This document shows, piece after piece, positions 43,391-54,735 of a DNA stretch of 64,000 nucleotides. Location of the stretch: contig NW_026622963.1 of assembly GCF_023065955.2 (NCBI RefSeq), positions 5,835,001-5,899,000 on the forward strand, written 5' to 3'. The position numbers and the translations under genes are program-made. Below the pieces are notes generated by a model. The model worked only from the letters and a program-made list of their open reading frames with translations. It was not told the DNA's origin and ran no database searches. The first letter of the stretch is position 1. Each line of letters opens with the position of its first letter. This DNA is from Ursus arctos (Eukaryota > Chordata > Mammalia > Carnivora > Ursidae).

Positions 43391-44290
43391 AGGTTAGTGC
43401 CTCTAAAGGAGATTTTCTTAACCTCAGTATGACTGACGTGTTGGGACAGAAAATTCAGATGATTCTTCGTTCTGGGGGCTGTCTTGTGCATGGTAGAGTG
43501 ATTCAGCGGTGTCTCTGGCCTTGCACGTTAGACGCCAAGAGCATCGTTTCTACCCTGCACCCAGAAGTGACAGCCAAAACCATCTGCAGGCCTTGCCTGA
43601 TATCTGCTCAGGGGCACGATCCCTGTCTGAGGACTGTCGCTCTAAACCGAAGACACCAGAGAAGCGACTCCCTCATGTCCCCTCTCAGGGTGTTCTCTTC
43701 CGGCCTGGGACATGCTCTCCTCAGAGCTGACCAGTCAAGAGAGAGGGAACCTGGGGTGGGAAGCAGGAGGTGCAATTTGGAAAGGCAGCCCCCATCTTTG
43801 CTTGCTTTGCTCAGCAGGGACACTCATGCCCAGGTCAAGGCCAAGAGGCACTGCCTCAGTCCTGACAGCCTGTGGCAGGGGAAGGGGCCCCGTGCAGTGA
43901 GTCTGATGCTGGCTGTGTTCTTGGCCCCCATGTGCTCACCAAGAGCCTTTCACCGAGCTGCCCACTGCCCCACCAGCTCACTTGGCAAGGCCGGGGGAGT
44001 CCAGCTGGAGGGACTGGCCGTCGCTGTTGCCAAGCTCCTGCCGGCCCTCTCCCCAGGTGGGTTGGGGCCCGTCCTAAGGGGACAGAGCCCTGGAACCACA
44101 GACTTGCTGCCCACCTGGCCATGAGTGGCATCGCTGCCTGAGGTCCCCGCAGCTGTGGCCAACTCCACCTTCAAAGTACACGCCCACCCTGCTCCCGCTG
44201 CTACCACCTGGTACCAGCCTCAGCGTGCCTCACCTACAGGGTCCTCCCTCTGGGCCTCTTAGTTCTCCTCTTGCTTCTACCGCCGGGGCT
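43391..44290. other. GC-rich unique sequence
   Basis: The 264-codon frame at 43330-44124 spans this region and the end of the LTR. It shows no domain, and other long frames overlap it on both strands, so I do not call it a gene. Confidence 0.45.
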
Positions 44291-44294
44291 CCAT

Positions 44295-44930
44295 CAAGCA
44301 ACTATGTGGTCCTGTTAAAACATAAGCGTGACCATGGCACATTCCTGTTCAATCTCTAATGGTTCCTCTGTTCCCAAGGTGGAGCCCAAGTCTTCACTGC
44401 ATACAGCCTAGAAGGCCCTGCAGGACCCGGCCCCTGTTGCTCCTTGACCTGACCTCTTACCTCTCTTTGCCTGGCTCACTCTGCTCTGGCCACATTTTCC
44501 TTGCTGTTCTTCAGACATGCTCCTGCCCCAGGGCCTTTGCACTTGCTCTTTTGCCTACCATGCTCTTCCTCCACGTATTCACAGGCTCCCTCTTCCTATC
44601 CTTGGGTCTTTTCTCAAGTCAGCATTTCAGAGGAGCTTTCTCTGGTCCTTCTTTCAAAAGTGGCAACGATACCCAGTCGCTTGCATTTCCTTCCTCTGCT
44701 CTATTCTGTCCATGACACTTATACATTCTGGCATATGACCCACCCCACTTTATCTGTTTGCTGTCTGTCTCCCAGTGGAGCTCCACAAGGGCAGGGAATT
44801 TGTTTCTTCATTCACTGCCGTATCCCTGGTGCCTAGAACAGTGCTGGGCACGTAGAAGGGGCTCAATACAAATTAGCTGAATAAGTGATTGATTGATTGA
44901 TTGATTGATTAAATGAATAAATAAATCCCT
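44295..44930 (+). mobile_element. L2 3' region, the longest copy in the window
   Basis: Full run of L2 blocks: 'caatctctaatggttcctctg', 'aaggccctgcaggacccggcccc', 'ggctcactctgctctggccac', 'gacatgctcctgccccagggcctttgcacttgct', 'gtatccctggtgcctagaacagtgctgggcacgtagaaggggctcaata', and a GATT tail. Ends at the L2-type 3' tail. Confidence 0.92.
44887..44912. repeat. (GATT)n tail repeat
   Basis: Five to six GATT units at the 3' end of the L2, as usual for L2 tails. Confidence 0.88.
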
Positions 44931-46334
44931 GCAGGATAGGATGCCTACGGGATCTGGAACGAGTCTGAGTTTTTCAGGCCCCCTTGTGCGTGGGGTTTGG
45001 GTGACCTGGAGGACCTCCATTCAGCCTCAGGTCTCTTGCCCCCACCCCAGCCAGGCCTTTCAGGATTCAGCTCCCTTCTCCTCCTTCCCTGCCCCTCCAT
45101 ATCCCCCAGACTCTCCCCTGTCCTCTGCTAGGAGCCCAGTAGGCCTGGCTGTGATGTCTGTTCAGTTCTACCTGTCCTGAGATAGGGGGTTCCATCTGGG
45201 GGGCTCTGAGCCACCTGGTACTGGCCAAGGAGGAGAGGGGAGGAGGCAGGCTGGAGCGGGTAACGCTGCAGAGCCAAGGTAGGGAACGGAAGGACCCATC
45301 ACAACTTGGCCAAAGTGGGGGTTGGTCCTGACACCCACATCGTCAGCCACATGTTGCACGTGTAAACACACATGCGTGCACGCACACATACCCAGCGTCA
45401 GTACCCCCCCTTTACTTCTCCAGTGTCTCCCACTCCTTTCGTAGAATGAGAAGCAAGTCAGGGTGCCGGCCACCCAGCCCTGAGGGGGCATGAGGAGCCA
45501 GCATGGGACACCACCCGCTCTCAGCCCTCTCTGGGGGGTGACTGTCCCCCACGTTATAGGCAAGGAAAGACCCAGAAGGACTCTTTTGCTTTTTGACCTT
45601 AAGCTCATCTGCCCTATCTGAAAATGTTCACACCAGCATTTATTTGCTTTTATAATTAAAAAGAAAACTAGTTAAATATTAGATAAACGATTGTGGGAGA
45701 AAAGAAGCTGATTTTTTTTTAAGTGGAAGAAGAAGAGAGAGATGGAGAAAGGACAGAAGGACAGGAAGGAGGGAGGGGCTGATTCCCAGTCCCCTGCGAG
45801 ACAGCGGGTGCCCCCACCCCCAACACTGACCACATGGATGCTGGAAAGGTTCCTTCTGTTGGCGCTGCTCTGTTCGCACTCACTGATGGGATGGACCGAA
45901 AAAGTATATTAAGGCCACGTGTTCACCCAGCTCCCTCAAGCCTGCCAGGCCTCCCCCCACACCTCCCATCCTGCACTCAGCTACCCGTTCTCCCTCCTCC
46001 CAGACAGGTGGCTTCCTCTGGGGAGGAAGGGGGCTCAATTGACCCATAAGCAGCACAGCTGAGGCCAAGGGTGGGGGAAGAGGCAAAGAGAAGGGCCTGG
46101 ACTGGGGGTAAAGGGGCTGGGGGACCCAGGGAGTGCTAGGGCTGGGGCCCGGCACTACTCCAGGGGAGCCCATGGGAGAGCAGAGGGGGTTTAATAAGTG
46201 TTGCTGTGGACTGTGTGTTTGAAGCTCTCTTAATGTCCTTTGAGAAACTTGAGTAAAGAATGATTTTTTTTTAATTACTGAGAATTGTTGAACTCTTCCT
46301 CCTAAAGGTCACACTCCCCGGGCTCCTAAGGACT
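44931..46334. other. Unique sequence
   Basis: GC-rich, with a T-rich/A-rich patch at 45630-45730. No repeat or gene recognised. Confidence 0.4.
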
Positions 46335-46490
46335 GCACAGGTATTCAAATAGCGCCTTCGCCTTCGGGCTGACAGAGGCTTTGCAGATATTAGCTCACAG
46401 ACACAACAAACCGAGGAAGCAAGCAATGTCATTACCTCCAATTTTCAGGTCAGAAAGCTCAGCCCCAGAGCAGGACAACCAGAATTGGGA
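46335..46490 (-). mobile_element. MIR fragment, minus strand
   Basis: Reverse MIR middle: 'gctttgcagatattagctcacagac', 'agcaatgtcattacctccaattttcaggtcagaaagctcag'. Diverged. Confidence 0.6.
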
Positions 46491-46594
46491 GATCGATCAA
46501 GGGAGAGGGGGAGATGGGTGATGCCCCCACGTTCCGTGGGCCTCCCACGGCACGCACTGCCTCCCTCTGACCTGTGTGCTCAGAGCAGTAGTCC

Positions 46595-46735
46595 CTGGTC
46601 AGGGGCACAGCAGAATCACCTGGAGAGTCTGCAGAAAAGGCACATTCCCTGGTTTCTCCCTCCCCCACTAAGAGATTCAGATTCAGCAGGTCTGGGGTAG
46701 AGCCTGGGCAACAGGATTCTGATCAAGGGAAAATC
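46595..46735 (+). mobile_element. MER5A-type DNA transposon, left part (split)
   Basis: Contains 'cagcagaatcacctggagagtctgcagaaaa', 'agagattcagattcagcaggtctggggtagagcctgggcaacaggattctgat'. The rest of the element, including the 3' terminal 'ccctagaccaaactttaagaaacactg', is found at 48812-48860 after an L1 insertion. Confidence 0.85.
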
Positions 46736-46744
46736 TCATGCTGA

Positions 46745-47093
46745 GTAAAAGCAATCTTGAGCAAAAAGAACAAAGCTGGAGGCATCATGCTTCCGGATTT
46801 AAAATTACACTACAAGCTATGGTAAGCAAAGCAGTAGATACTGGCATAGAAACAGACATAGAGTTCAATGGAATGGAATAGAGAGCCCAGAAAGAAAACC
46901 ATGCATAGATGATCAACAAATTTTCAACTAAGGCACCAAGAATACTTGATGGGGAAGGAATAGTCTCTTCAGTAGAGGGTGTTGGGAACAGTAGCTATCC
47001 ATATGCAAAAGAATGAAGTTGGGTCCTTATTTTACATCATACGCAAAAATCAATTCAATGAATTAAAGACTTAAACATAAGATCTGTAACCAT
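46745..47093 (+). mobile_element. L1 insertion, part 1 (ORF2 C-terminal region)
   Basis: Starts in ORF2 at 'aaaagcaatcttgagcaaaaagaacaaagctggaggcatcatgc', followed by 'gatactggcatagaaacagacatagag' and 'aggcaccaagaatacttgatggggaaggaatag'. 5'-truncated and broken by stops. It separates the two halves of a MER5A. Confidence 0.93.
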
Positions 47094-47295
47094 GGGGTGC
47101 CTGGGTGGCCCAGTTGGTTAAAGCCTCTGCCTTTGGCTCAGGTCATGATCCCAGAGTCCTGGGATCGAGCCCCACATCGGGCTCCTTGCTCAGCAAGGAG
47201 TCTGCTTCTCCCTCTCCCTCTGCCTGCAGCTCCCCCTGCTTGTGCTCTCTCTCTCTCTCTCTGTCAAATAAATAAATAAAACCTTTAAAAAAACA
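47094..47295 (+). mobile_element. CAN-SINE inserted in the L1
   Basis: Head GGGGTGCCTGGGTGGCCCAG, CTCTCT tract, AAATAAATAAATAAAACC tail. Flanks CTGTAACCAT / CTGAAACCAT fit an imperfect target duplication. Confidence 0.95.
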
Positions 47296-47582
47296 CCTGA
47301 AACCATAAAATTCCTAGAAGAAACAAAGAGAAAAGCTCCCTGACATCGGCCTCGGTGATGGTTTTTTGGATTTCCCACCAAAAGCACAGACAAAACCAAA
47401 AATAAACAAGTGGGACTACAACAGACTGAAAGGTTTGCAAAGGAAAAAGTGACCTACTTATTGGGAGACAATATTTGTGAACCATATACCTGATAAGGGG
47501 TTAATATCCAAAATATATAAGGAATTCATACAACTCAAGAGCAAAAAACCCAAACAACTCCATTTTAAAATGGGAAAAGGAG
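47296..47582 (+). mobile_element. L1 insertion, part 2
   Basis: ORF2 text resumes: 'aaccataaaattcctagaagaaac', 'cctgacatcggcctcggtgatgg', 'cctgataaggggttaatatccaaaatatataagg'. In order with part 1. Confidence 0.93.
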
Positions 47583-47808
47583 GGGCGCCTGGGTGGCTCA
47601 GTCGGTTAAGCATCCGACTTCTGATTTCAGCTCAGGTCATGCTTTCAGGGGCATGAGATCAAGCCCCACCTTGGGCTCTGGGCTCAATGGAGAGTCTGCT
47701 TGAGATTCTCTCTCTCCCTTTCCCTCTGTCTCTCCCTTAGCCCGCTCTCTCTCTCTCTCTGTGTCTCTCTTGCTAAAATAAGTAAATGACTCTTAAAATT
47801 TTTTTTTA
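47583..47808 (+). mobile_element. Older-subfamily CAN-SINE inserted in the L1
   Basis: Body 'catccgacttctgatttcagctcaggtcatgctttcaggggcatgagatcaagcccc', CT-rich middle, then an AT-rich tail. The flanks AAAATGGG / AAAATAGG fit a decayed duplication. Same variant group as the copies at 23179 and 25890. Confidence 0.93.
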
Positions 47809-48805
47809 ATTACAAAATAAAATAGGCACAGGATCTGAATAGACATGTTTCCAAAGAAGATATACCTATAGCTAACAAGTCCCTGAAAAGGTTCTCCGCA
47901 TCCCTCATCACCAGGGAAATGCAAATCAAAACCACAATGAGGTATCACCTCATACCTGTCACAACGGCCATTACTAAAGTCAAAAGAGAAGTGTTGACAG
48001 GGACATGGAGGAAAGGGAACCCCTGTACCCTGTTGGTGGGAACATAAATGGATGTAACCATCTGGAAAACAGTCTGGAGGTCCCTCAAAATACCAAAAAA
48101 CCCCAGAGTTGTCCTATGATCCAGCCATCCCACTTCAGGGTGTAGCTCCAATGGAAATAAAGTCATATTTACAAGAGGTAGCTGCACTCCTAGGTTCATT
48201 GCAGCCTCATTCAGTAGCCAAGAAATGGACAGATGGTAAGTGTCCACGGACAGATGAGTGGGTAAAGCAAGGGTGGCGTATACAGACAATGGACTATCAC
48301 TCAGCCTTAAAGAAGGGAATCGTGCCATTTGCAACACCACGGTGGACCTGGAAGACATTGCTAAGTGAAATAAACCAGACACAGAAAGACAAATATTGAA
48401 TGATCTCACTTACATTTGGAATCTTAAAAAAAAACAAAAATAAGTTGAGCTCATCCAAACAGAGAGTAGGATGGCAGTTCCCAGAGGCTGGGAGATGGGG
48501 GGAAAGGGGAGATCTTAATCAAATGTACAAACTTTCAGTTACAAAACGAATACATTCTGAAGACCTAGTGTACAGAATGGTGCCTACAGTTAATAATGAT
48601 GTGTACTTGAAATTTGCTAAGAGAGTAGATCGCCAGTGTTTTCAAAACACACACACGCAAATGATAAGTATGTGAGATGATGGATATATTAATTAACTGG
48701 ATTGTGCTAACGATTTCACAGTGGACCCATATATCAAAACATCACATGGTACACCTTAAATACATATAATTTTTATTTGTCAATCAGACTGCAATAAAGC
48801 TGGAG
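47809..48805 (+). mobile_element. L1 insertion, part 3 (ORF2 end and 3' UTR, L1MA/MB-like)
   Basis: 'gggaaatgcaaatcaaaaccacaatgaggtatcacctca', 'gacagggacatggaggaaagggaacccctgtaccctgttggtgggaac', 'atccagccatcccacttc', 'cattgctaagtgaaataaaccagac', then 3' UTR 'ggatggcagttcccagaggctgg' and the end 'cacatggtacaccttaaatacatat'. The 5' truncation of the whole L1 is at about 46740. Confidence 0.93.
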
Positions 48806-48811
48806 GGAAAC

Positions 48812-48860
48812 TTAATGTCGATTGGCCCCTAGACCAAACTTTAAGAAACACTGGGAGAGG
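48812..48860 (+). mobile_element. MER5A-type DNA transposon, right part
   Basis: 'cccctagaccaaactttaagaaacactgggag' is the 3' terminus of the element begun at 46595. Insertion flanks 'agggaaaatctcatg' and 'agggaaacttaatg' look like the L1's decayed target duplication. Confidence 0.8.
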
Positions 48861-50180
48861 TGTGGGGATCACGTGGCTCTAGAGGGGGCTGGGTCACTCC
48901 CCCGAGCATGGGGGTGGCCTCACACCACTAAGGGTCAGTCGGGAGCCCCCCAGAGGCAGGCAGTTCTGATGACCTGAGCCAAGAGGGTGGGTCAATCACT
49001 GTGCCCTCCACACTGCGGGTCCAGGGAGCTCAGGGTAATGGGTGGGTCCCAGGACACTTAGACCATTTGAATGAGGGAGATACAGACCACCGGGATCTCT
49101 GTCCGTTGTGTTGGGAACAAGCAGTGACCACTTACGGGCTGGGAACTAGGAAGGGAAAGGAGCACAGCCAAGTTCCAGTGGCCATGGTGTCTGTGCCTTT
49201 GATTCTAGAAGCCGCTGCCATCAGAGGGTCCATGTATGTTCCCACTGTCCACTTTCCCCGTCGTGGTTTCCTCTCGGTTCTTGCCAAGAGTTTAGGGAAG
49301 TTCCTTTGGACAATTCCTTCTGCTTTGTCTGCAAAGCCTTTACCACAGAGGAATTTAATTCACTTGTGCACCCAGTTGCTGTTTTGAAAGTATGGGTTTG
49401 CTCACTCACAATCCGTTCCCATCTCCGCCTCGAAGGGGTGCTCCTGGAGACCGAAGCCCGGATGCACAGACTCCCTAGCCACGAGGGTCCCACGCTGATT
49501 TAGGTTCTGCCGATCGATGGGCTCACCTGAAACTCAAATTCAGGACTGCGCCAAGAGGGGACAGAGGCAAGCACGAGGCTTCCACTTTGTTGTAGAAGGA
49601 CCAGGGTTCTCGAGTGCACAACTGTGCTGGCAGGTGCCCGGTGGCCTGGAGGGACCCTTCTCGGTGGCCTGGTTCTTAAGAGCCACTCCTGAGAGCTCAG
49701 CCAAACGCCCATTTCTCCAGACCTCCTGGCAGTTTCGAAGGCCTTTTAATAGGTCCCTTTCTGTCGACGTTGAGTGGATTCCCTTCTTGGCGTCTGAATG
49801 CTGATTGCTTCATTGTGCAATGCCAATGTCTCCACGAGGACAGAGACCACAGCTCTCTTGTCCACACTGTATCCCCGTTCTCCAGCTGGAGCCTGGAACA
49901 CAGTAGGTGCCCAGAACCTGTCTGCAAGGTACTGACTGGATAGATAAAAAACCAAATGAACAAATGAGAGAAAGCCCGAGAAGACAGCAATTCCTCCTCT
50001 GAGCCAAACTTTCCAGCAGGAGACAGCCCCCAGGGACTGGAGGGGACAGCCCGGCTGCCAGCCCTCTCCACCTGCTGGGTGCCCCACTGCAAGTGCAGGG
50101 GTGAGAAGAGAGAGGAAGCAGCTCCCTGTCTGCCCCTGGTCCCTGCTCCTCCCGCCACCTTCCTCCCCAGCGAAGCTGGA
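48861..50180. other. Unique sequence
   Basis: Mixed, GC-rich in part. Frames such as 49697-50251 on minus (184 codons) have no domain and share DNA with other frames. Confidence 0.42.
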
Positions 50181-50181
50181 A

Positions 50182-50350
50182 ATGCGCTTAATTTCATCTC
50201 TTCTTGGACCCCAGTCACTTCACCACAAAACAAACTCAGCCAGGGCGCCAATTAGTTCTATCGATTTGCAATTACAGGAGTCAATTACAAAAAATATTAC
50301 AACACTTTCTAATCCCTGCCATAAAAAAATCACCCCACGAGCAAGGTTCA
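50182..50350. promoter_or_regulatory. Candidate conserved non-coding element
   Basis: Compact AT-rich island with GCGCTTAATTTCATC, GCGCCAATTAGTTC, ATCGATTTGCAATTACAGG, GTCAATTAC and CCATAAAAAAATCACC. No repeat and a sharp composition change on both sides. Among the strongest regulatory candidates here. Confidence 0.42.
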
Positions 50351-51604
50351 GAGTGGTCGCATTCTGCCCTGGGCTATCTCCCTCTGCAGCCATTGTACTC
50401 AGAGACCCCCGAGGCTGGATGGAAGGAGACAGGGCCGGGGAAGGCACGGGACCCCCTCTGAAGTACCCCGTTGGGTCCTCATCAGCTCTTCCTCTCACCT
50501 GCCAAGACAAGACCCCAGCCCTTGAGGAAGTCCCCTAGTGTTTCTGGGCATCCTCGGGGTGGGTTGCGTGTATGGTTAACAAGGCCTTGAGTACCATCGT
50601 GACCCCCCACCGCATGTGTGGGGCTCTCCCTGTGGGCAGGGTCTGTGGGCATACAGCACACACAGTCCCTAAGCGTGGGAAGTGATGGCAGCCAAGGTCT
50701 CCAAGGCCAACCTCCTTCCAATGGGCGGCCGGAGCCAGTGGATGAACGGTCTGGCCCTCTGTGCCAGCGCAGAAGATTCTGGAAGGCTCCTTGACGCCTC
50801 TCAGACATCTCAACAGCACTGAGCTCCAGCTCTCCCCGCGGGGTCCTCCCAGACGCCGCCCTGCACGTGGCTTCCTGTCCTGCCTCCTCTCACTCTTGCT
50901 TCTGGGGTCACCTCCCAAGTAAGCCACCTGCCCTCAACTTCGGGTCCTAGACTCTGCTCCCTGGGAAGCCAGAACGGACACCACCACTCTGTGGATGCGG
51001 CCCCCTCACTGTTGCCATGATGTCTCACAGGTACTGTCACATCCCCCAGATTCCGAGAAGCACCTGCATTCTCTACGGAGGACCTCCCCCCCCCCGCCCC
51101 CCCGCCACTTCTTGCAGGCACTGCCGCCGGCTCCAGGTTCCAGAGCAGCACTGTCGGGCTGTGTGTGCAGAGGGAAGAAGTCTGCTCTGACCCAGGGCTC
51201 CCAAACAGAAGTGCTGGGGCACCTGGGTCACGGAGGCTTTAGCCCAAAGGACCCACACTTGAGTCCATGGAAACTGGGCTCAGAGAAAACATTCGGAATA
51301 CCTACTTCCCTCCAAAAGGGAAGGCTTGGCCATGGTGAGGCTGTTCCAGGAGAACCTGTCCGCAAACATTTCTTGTTTGCCCATCACTTATATGACTGGA
51401 CTGTAATGGTGGACACAAGTCATGTTCAAATTAGGCTCCTTGAAAGAATGACACCAATGCCGTCATGGGTCAGAACTTCACCACGTACAAGAAGCCCTGC
51501 CTACAGAGGGTCCACAGGGATACTCTTGGCTGCATGTAAGAGCAGTCCCCATCAGAATGACTGAACCAATAAGGACAATGTGTTATCTTACTAAAGAGCA
51601 GGTC
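50351..51604. other. GC-rich unique sequence
   Basis: C-run near 51086-51103. The 189-codon frame at 50995-51564 has no domain and overlaps minus-strand frames. No repeat recognised. Confidence 0.42.
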
Positions 51605-51781
51605 GGGGGACCCCTGGGGGCCTCAGTCAGTGAAGCATCTGCCTTAGGCTCAGGTCATGATCCCAGGGTCCTGGGATCGAGTCCTTCATCGGGTTCCCTG
51701 CTCAACAGGGAGTCTGCTTCTCCCTCTCCCTTCTCTCCACCTGTGCTTGTGCTCTCTTTCTCAAATAAATTTAAAAAAAAA
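51605..51781 (+). mobile_element. CAN-SINE
   Basis: Head GGGGGACCCCTGGGGGCCTCAG, 'cttaggctcaggtcatgatcccagggtcctgggatcgag', CT-rich part, AATAAATTT and A-tail. Flanks AAAGAGCAGGTC / AAAAAGCATGTC. Confidence 0.94.
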
Positions 51782-52680
51782 AAAAGCATGTCAGGGAAGG
51801 GCAGGGGTGAGCAGTTCTCATTTTGGTTAATTCGGCTGCTCCATGACACCCGCGAGGACCCAGGTCCGCCTTGGTTCTCCTCTCTGCCGTCCTTTGGGGT
51901 TGGTCTCTGGTCCTCAGGCCTGTCCCTTCATGCTTTCGAGATGACCGCTACAGCTCCAGACTGTAAGAGGCATCCTGTGTACCGTTCAGCGGCGGCCAGA
52001 GATAGGAAGCAAGAAGTTCTTTCTTGGTGTAGCTTTTCATGAGCAAAGGTGGCTTTTCCAGAAGCCAGAACTGCCTCACACGGCCTCTCCTTTACCCCCC
52101 AACTGGCAGGTTGGCTTGGAGAAAGTACTCTTTACTCCCTGGGCTGGAGAGGGGCCCACACTGCCCCGTACAGCCTGATGCCCCCACTCAGGCTCTGCCC
52201 GGAAGGAAGGAGAAGAAGGGACGGGTAACGGATAGGCAAGCGATGGGATCAGCTTCTGTCTTCAAAGGACCCTGAGAGCCGAAATTTGCTCAGAGAAGCC
52301 CGAGGTCACAGCCACGTGCAGCTCAGGCTCAGCTCTTCTCTCTGACTGGACCTGCTCTCTCTCTCCTGACTGCACCCAGCTGTCCTGCTGATATAAAGGG
52401 CAGGAGCTGGGCAGGAAGCGGGGTCCCCCACTCTACTTCCCAGGGACAGGACTCCTGAAGCAGAGAGGGTTATACCAGACATGAACACGCTCCCCCACCC
52501 CCAAGACACCCCTGGCAGCTGGGAAATTATTTCTGAGTAGTAAGGAAATGACCCCCATTTTAACACCCCTCTGCCTGCCCACCTCGTACCCACGACCCAC
52601 CCCCTGGCTTCCAGGCCCCTCTCACCTTGGCTCCTCGCCCTGCCCGCCCTCCCTGGGAATCCTTCTCTGCTCTGGCTGTA
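51782..52680. other. Unique sequence
   Basis: Mixed composition, no repeat or gene recognised. Confidence 0.4.
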
Positions 52681-52684
52681 GCAA

Positions 52685-52820
52685 GCAGGGCAGTGTAAAC
52701 TGTCCCCCGGTACATTAACATCCGACCAAGCAGTCATTAACAGAGTCACAATCAATTTCTCCGGAATGATTGCTACTGCACAGGGAACTTAATGGAATCA
52801 CACAGTCATTTCTCATTTGG
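52685..52820. promoter_or_regulatory. Candidate conserved non-coding element
   Basis: GTACATTAACATCC, GCAGTCATTAACAG, CAATCAATTTCTCCGG, GGAATGATTGC and CTTAATGGAATC within 130 bases, no repeat. Ends at an A20 run (52821-52840). Confidence 0.35.
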
Positions 52821-52840
52821 AAAAAAAAAAAAAAAAAAAA
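52821..52840. repeat. Poly-A tract, 20 bases
   Basis: An isolated A-run with no retroelement body upstream that I can recognise. Confidence 0.9.
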
Positions 52841-53254
52841 GATGGGAGCAGGAGTGGGCAGGGGAAGGAAGGGAAGAGCACACTCCCCCTCCACCAGCAC
52901 AGGGCCACTCCCATCAGCCCTGCCTCCCCGGGCAGGGGCCAAGAGCCAGTGACGGCAGCGCCCGGGATTCTAGCTGGTTAATCGCTCCGCAGAATGGAGA
53001 CTGAAGCTTTATTAGACAAATGAAGCGTGATGGACGTTCTATTGCAACAGTGGAATCGGGAGGAAGAGGGGAGGCAGGGAGCGTCCTGCAGCAAGCGCTG
53101 GATGAGGCTTCTGGGATCCAGGCCGGGGAGGGCCAGGGGCCCCAGCACTTAGCAGAGCAGAGTAAGGGAGGCGTACACAGCAGGAACTGGGGGCCCAGCC
53201 CACAGCAGTAGGCTTTCCTCCACTGAGCCACGATGATGCCTGTGCTCCTCCGGA
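52841..53254. other. GC-rich unique sequence
   Basis: Lies between the A-run and arm 1 of the inverted duplication. Nothing recognised. Confidence 0.42.
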
Positions 53255-53633
53255 TGTCCCAGGTGGTGAGACTTCCATCGGACTAGGGACAGCACACGCC
53301 GAATGACCCACATCGTCCCCCAGGGAAAGCCCCACGTGGAATGATTTTCTCCCAGGAGGGAGCCCTGCCTTACTAGCTGCTCTTGCCTTCAAGGGACAGG
53401 CAGCGGGGGTCATGGCCCAGGTCTGGGGACAGCCAGGATCCTCTCCCTGCAGCCTGGCGGTAAGGGCGTGGGGACACTCAGAAGCTCTGCAGGGGGGAGC
53501 CCCCCCGCGATGGCTGAGAAGGCCCATTCTGGGCGCTAGGAGCTCCTCCTAGATGGCTAAGGAGCGCACCTCCCAAGGGCTCAGAGAGGCTGCAGGAAGT
53601 CTTCTGGGGAGCAAAGCTGGTCAGTTCCAGCTG
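53255..53633 (-). repeat. Large inverted duplication, arm 1
   Basis: Reverse complement aligns by eye to 55394-55815 over its whole length. A 90-base stretch (reverse of about 53282-53370 against 55699-55789) differs at 11 positions. Shared landmarks include CAGGGCTCCCTCCTGGGAG, TGTGGGTCATTCGGC and CCTTGGGAGGTG. It makes similar peptides in both arms (GLPPGR, VGHSACAVPS). No repeat family recognised. Confidence 0.88.
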
Positions 53634-53689
53634 TTCCTGAGCACCAAGTAGGCCCTGTGTCACCCCACTGACTGAGCCCCAACCCTCTG

Positions 53690-53860
53690 CCCCATACGGT
53701 AACATCCGAGGTAGAATTTTTATCCTCACTGCACAGATGATGAAACCAAGGCTAAGACAGGTCAAGGGACTTCCTCAGGGTCCCTTTGGAAGAGAGCTTG
53801 GGAAGAGCCAGAAACACGCCCCAGGTGGCCCAACTGTGACTTGAGCATGGATGGCAAGGC
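53690..53860 (-). mobile_element. MIR fragment, minus strand
   Basis: Reverse MIR: 'cccatacggtaacatccgaggtagaatttttatcctcactgcacagatgatgaaaccaaggctaagacag', then 'gccagaaacacg'. In the loop of the inverted duplication. Confidence 0.72.
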
Positions 53861-54094
53861 ACCTTAGCAGCAACTAGGGGCCCGGTTCTCACTGAGTTCA
53901 CTTTTTCTTCCGGTCTCCTGGGGGAGCCACTTGTCCGGCCAAGAGAAGAGTGCCACGTCTTCTGCTCCAGCGTGCATTTGTCCATTCGGTAGGCCTTAAC
54001 TAGCCGAGCCCTAAGAGCCTGGCGGTGCGCACTTGAAGTTAAACCAGACGCAAGCCCTCAGGGACTCCCGGCGTCTGGCAGCCCCCCGAGAGGG

Positions 54095-54240
54095 CCAGCA
54101 TCCCATCAGAGGCCAGGACTTGAGTCTTCGCTCTGCCACGTGCCAACCACAGTATCCAGGACTCATCCAAGACGCAGTTTCTCTAGCTGTACAATGGGAA
54201 TAAAATTCATCTGCTTTTCAGGATTACTGGAAGAATTAAG
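54095..54240 (+). mobile_element. MIR fragment
   Basis: Forward MIR: 'ggccaggacttgagtcttcgctctgccacgtgcc', 'gacgcagtttctctagctgtacaatgggaataaaattcatctg', 'ggattactggaagaattaag'. Confidence 0.72.
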
Positions 54241-54539
54241 AGAACTCAGGTCCACAATCCCTTATTCAAGTTCCTCGAGCTTTAGGATTCAGAATATTTT
54301 GGGGATATTCGAAATAGAATATGGTGGAAAACCCACATTGTATCTGTCTCTCCAGCATGATCTGGGACAGGGCCTGTAATCAAATACATTAACATTTCTG
54401 CAGGAAAACTAATGAATATTCACAGTCCATCGGGTAAATAAAGACGAAAAATAGTAGCCAAGTGAATCTGTAAAAAGCTTTTGGTGTTCAGAGCGTTTGG
54501 GATCTCAGGATGGTGGATAAAAAATCTAGGTAGGACTGA
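54241..54539. other. Unique sequence
   Basis: AT-richer stretch with 'cattaacatttctgcaggaaaactaatgaatattcac'. Possibly an extension of the candidate regulatory islands; nothing firm. Confidence 0.35.
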
Positions 54540-54735
54540 GAGTTACTATTTACTGAGCACTTACCGATGTATATGCATTAACTCGTCCAACCGCAACTCC
54601 ATGAGCACAGGGACCATTATTATCCCTGTATCGTAGTCAAGGCTGGGAGACCAGAGAGGTTGATTCATTTGCCCCCAAGCACACAGCTGCTAAACAGCAT
54701 AGCCAAGGTCGGATCTGGGCAGCCAGGCTTCAGCA
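54540..54735 (-). mobile_element. MIR fragment, minus strand
   Basis: Reverse MIR: 'ttactatttactgagcacttaccgatgtatatgcattaactcg', 'gggaccattattatccctgtatcgtagtcaaggctggg', 'cccaagcacacagctgctaaacag'. Nearly full length. Confidence 0.85.

Noticed and set aside
43330..44124. 264-codon open frame on plus
   Set aside because: It begins inside an antisense LTR-like element and runs through GC-rich DNA with competing frames on both strands. No recognisable domain.
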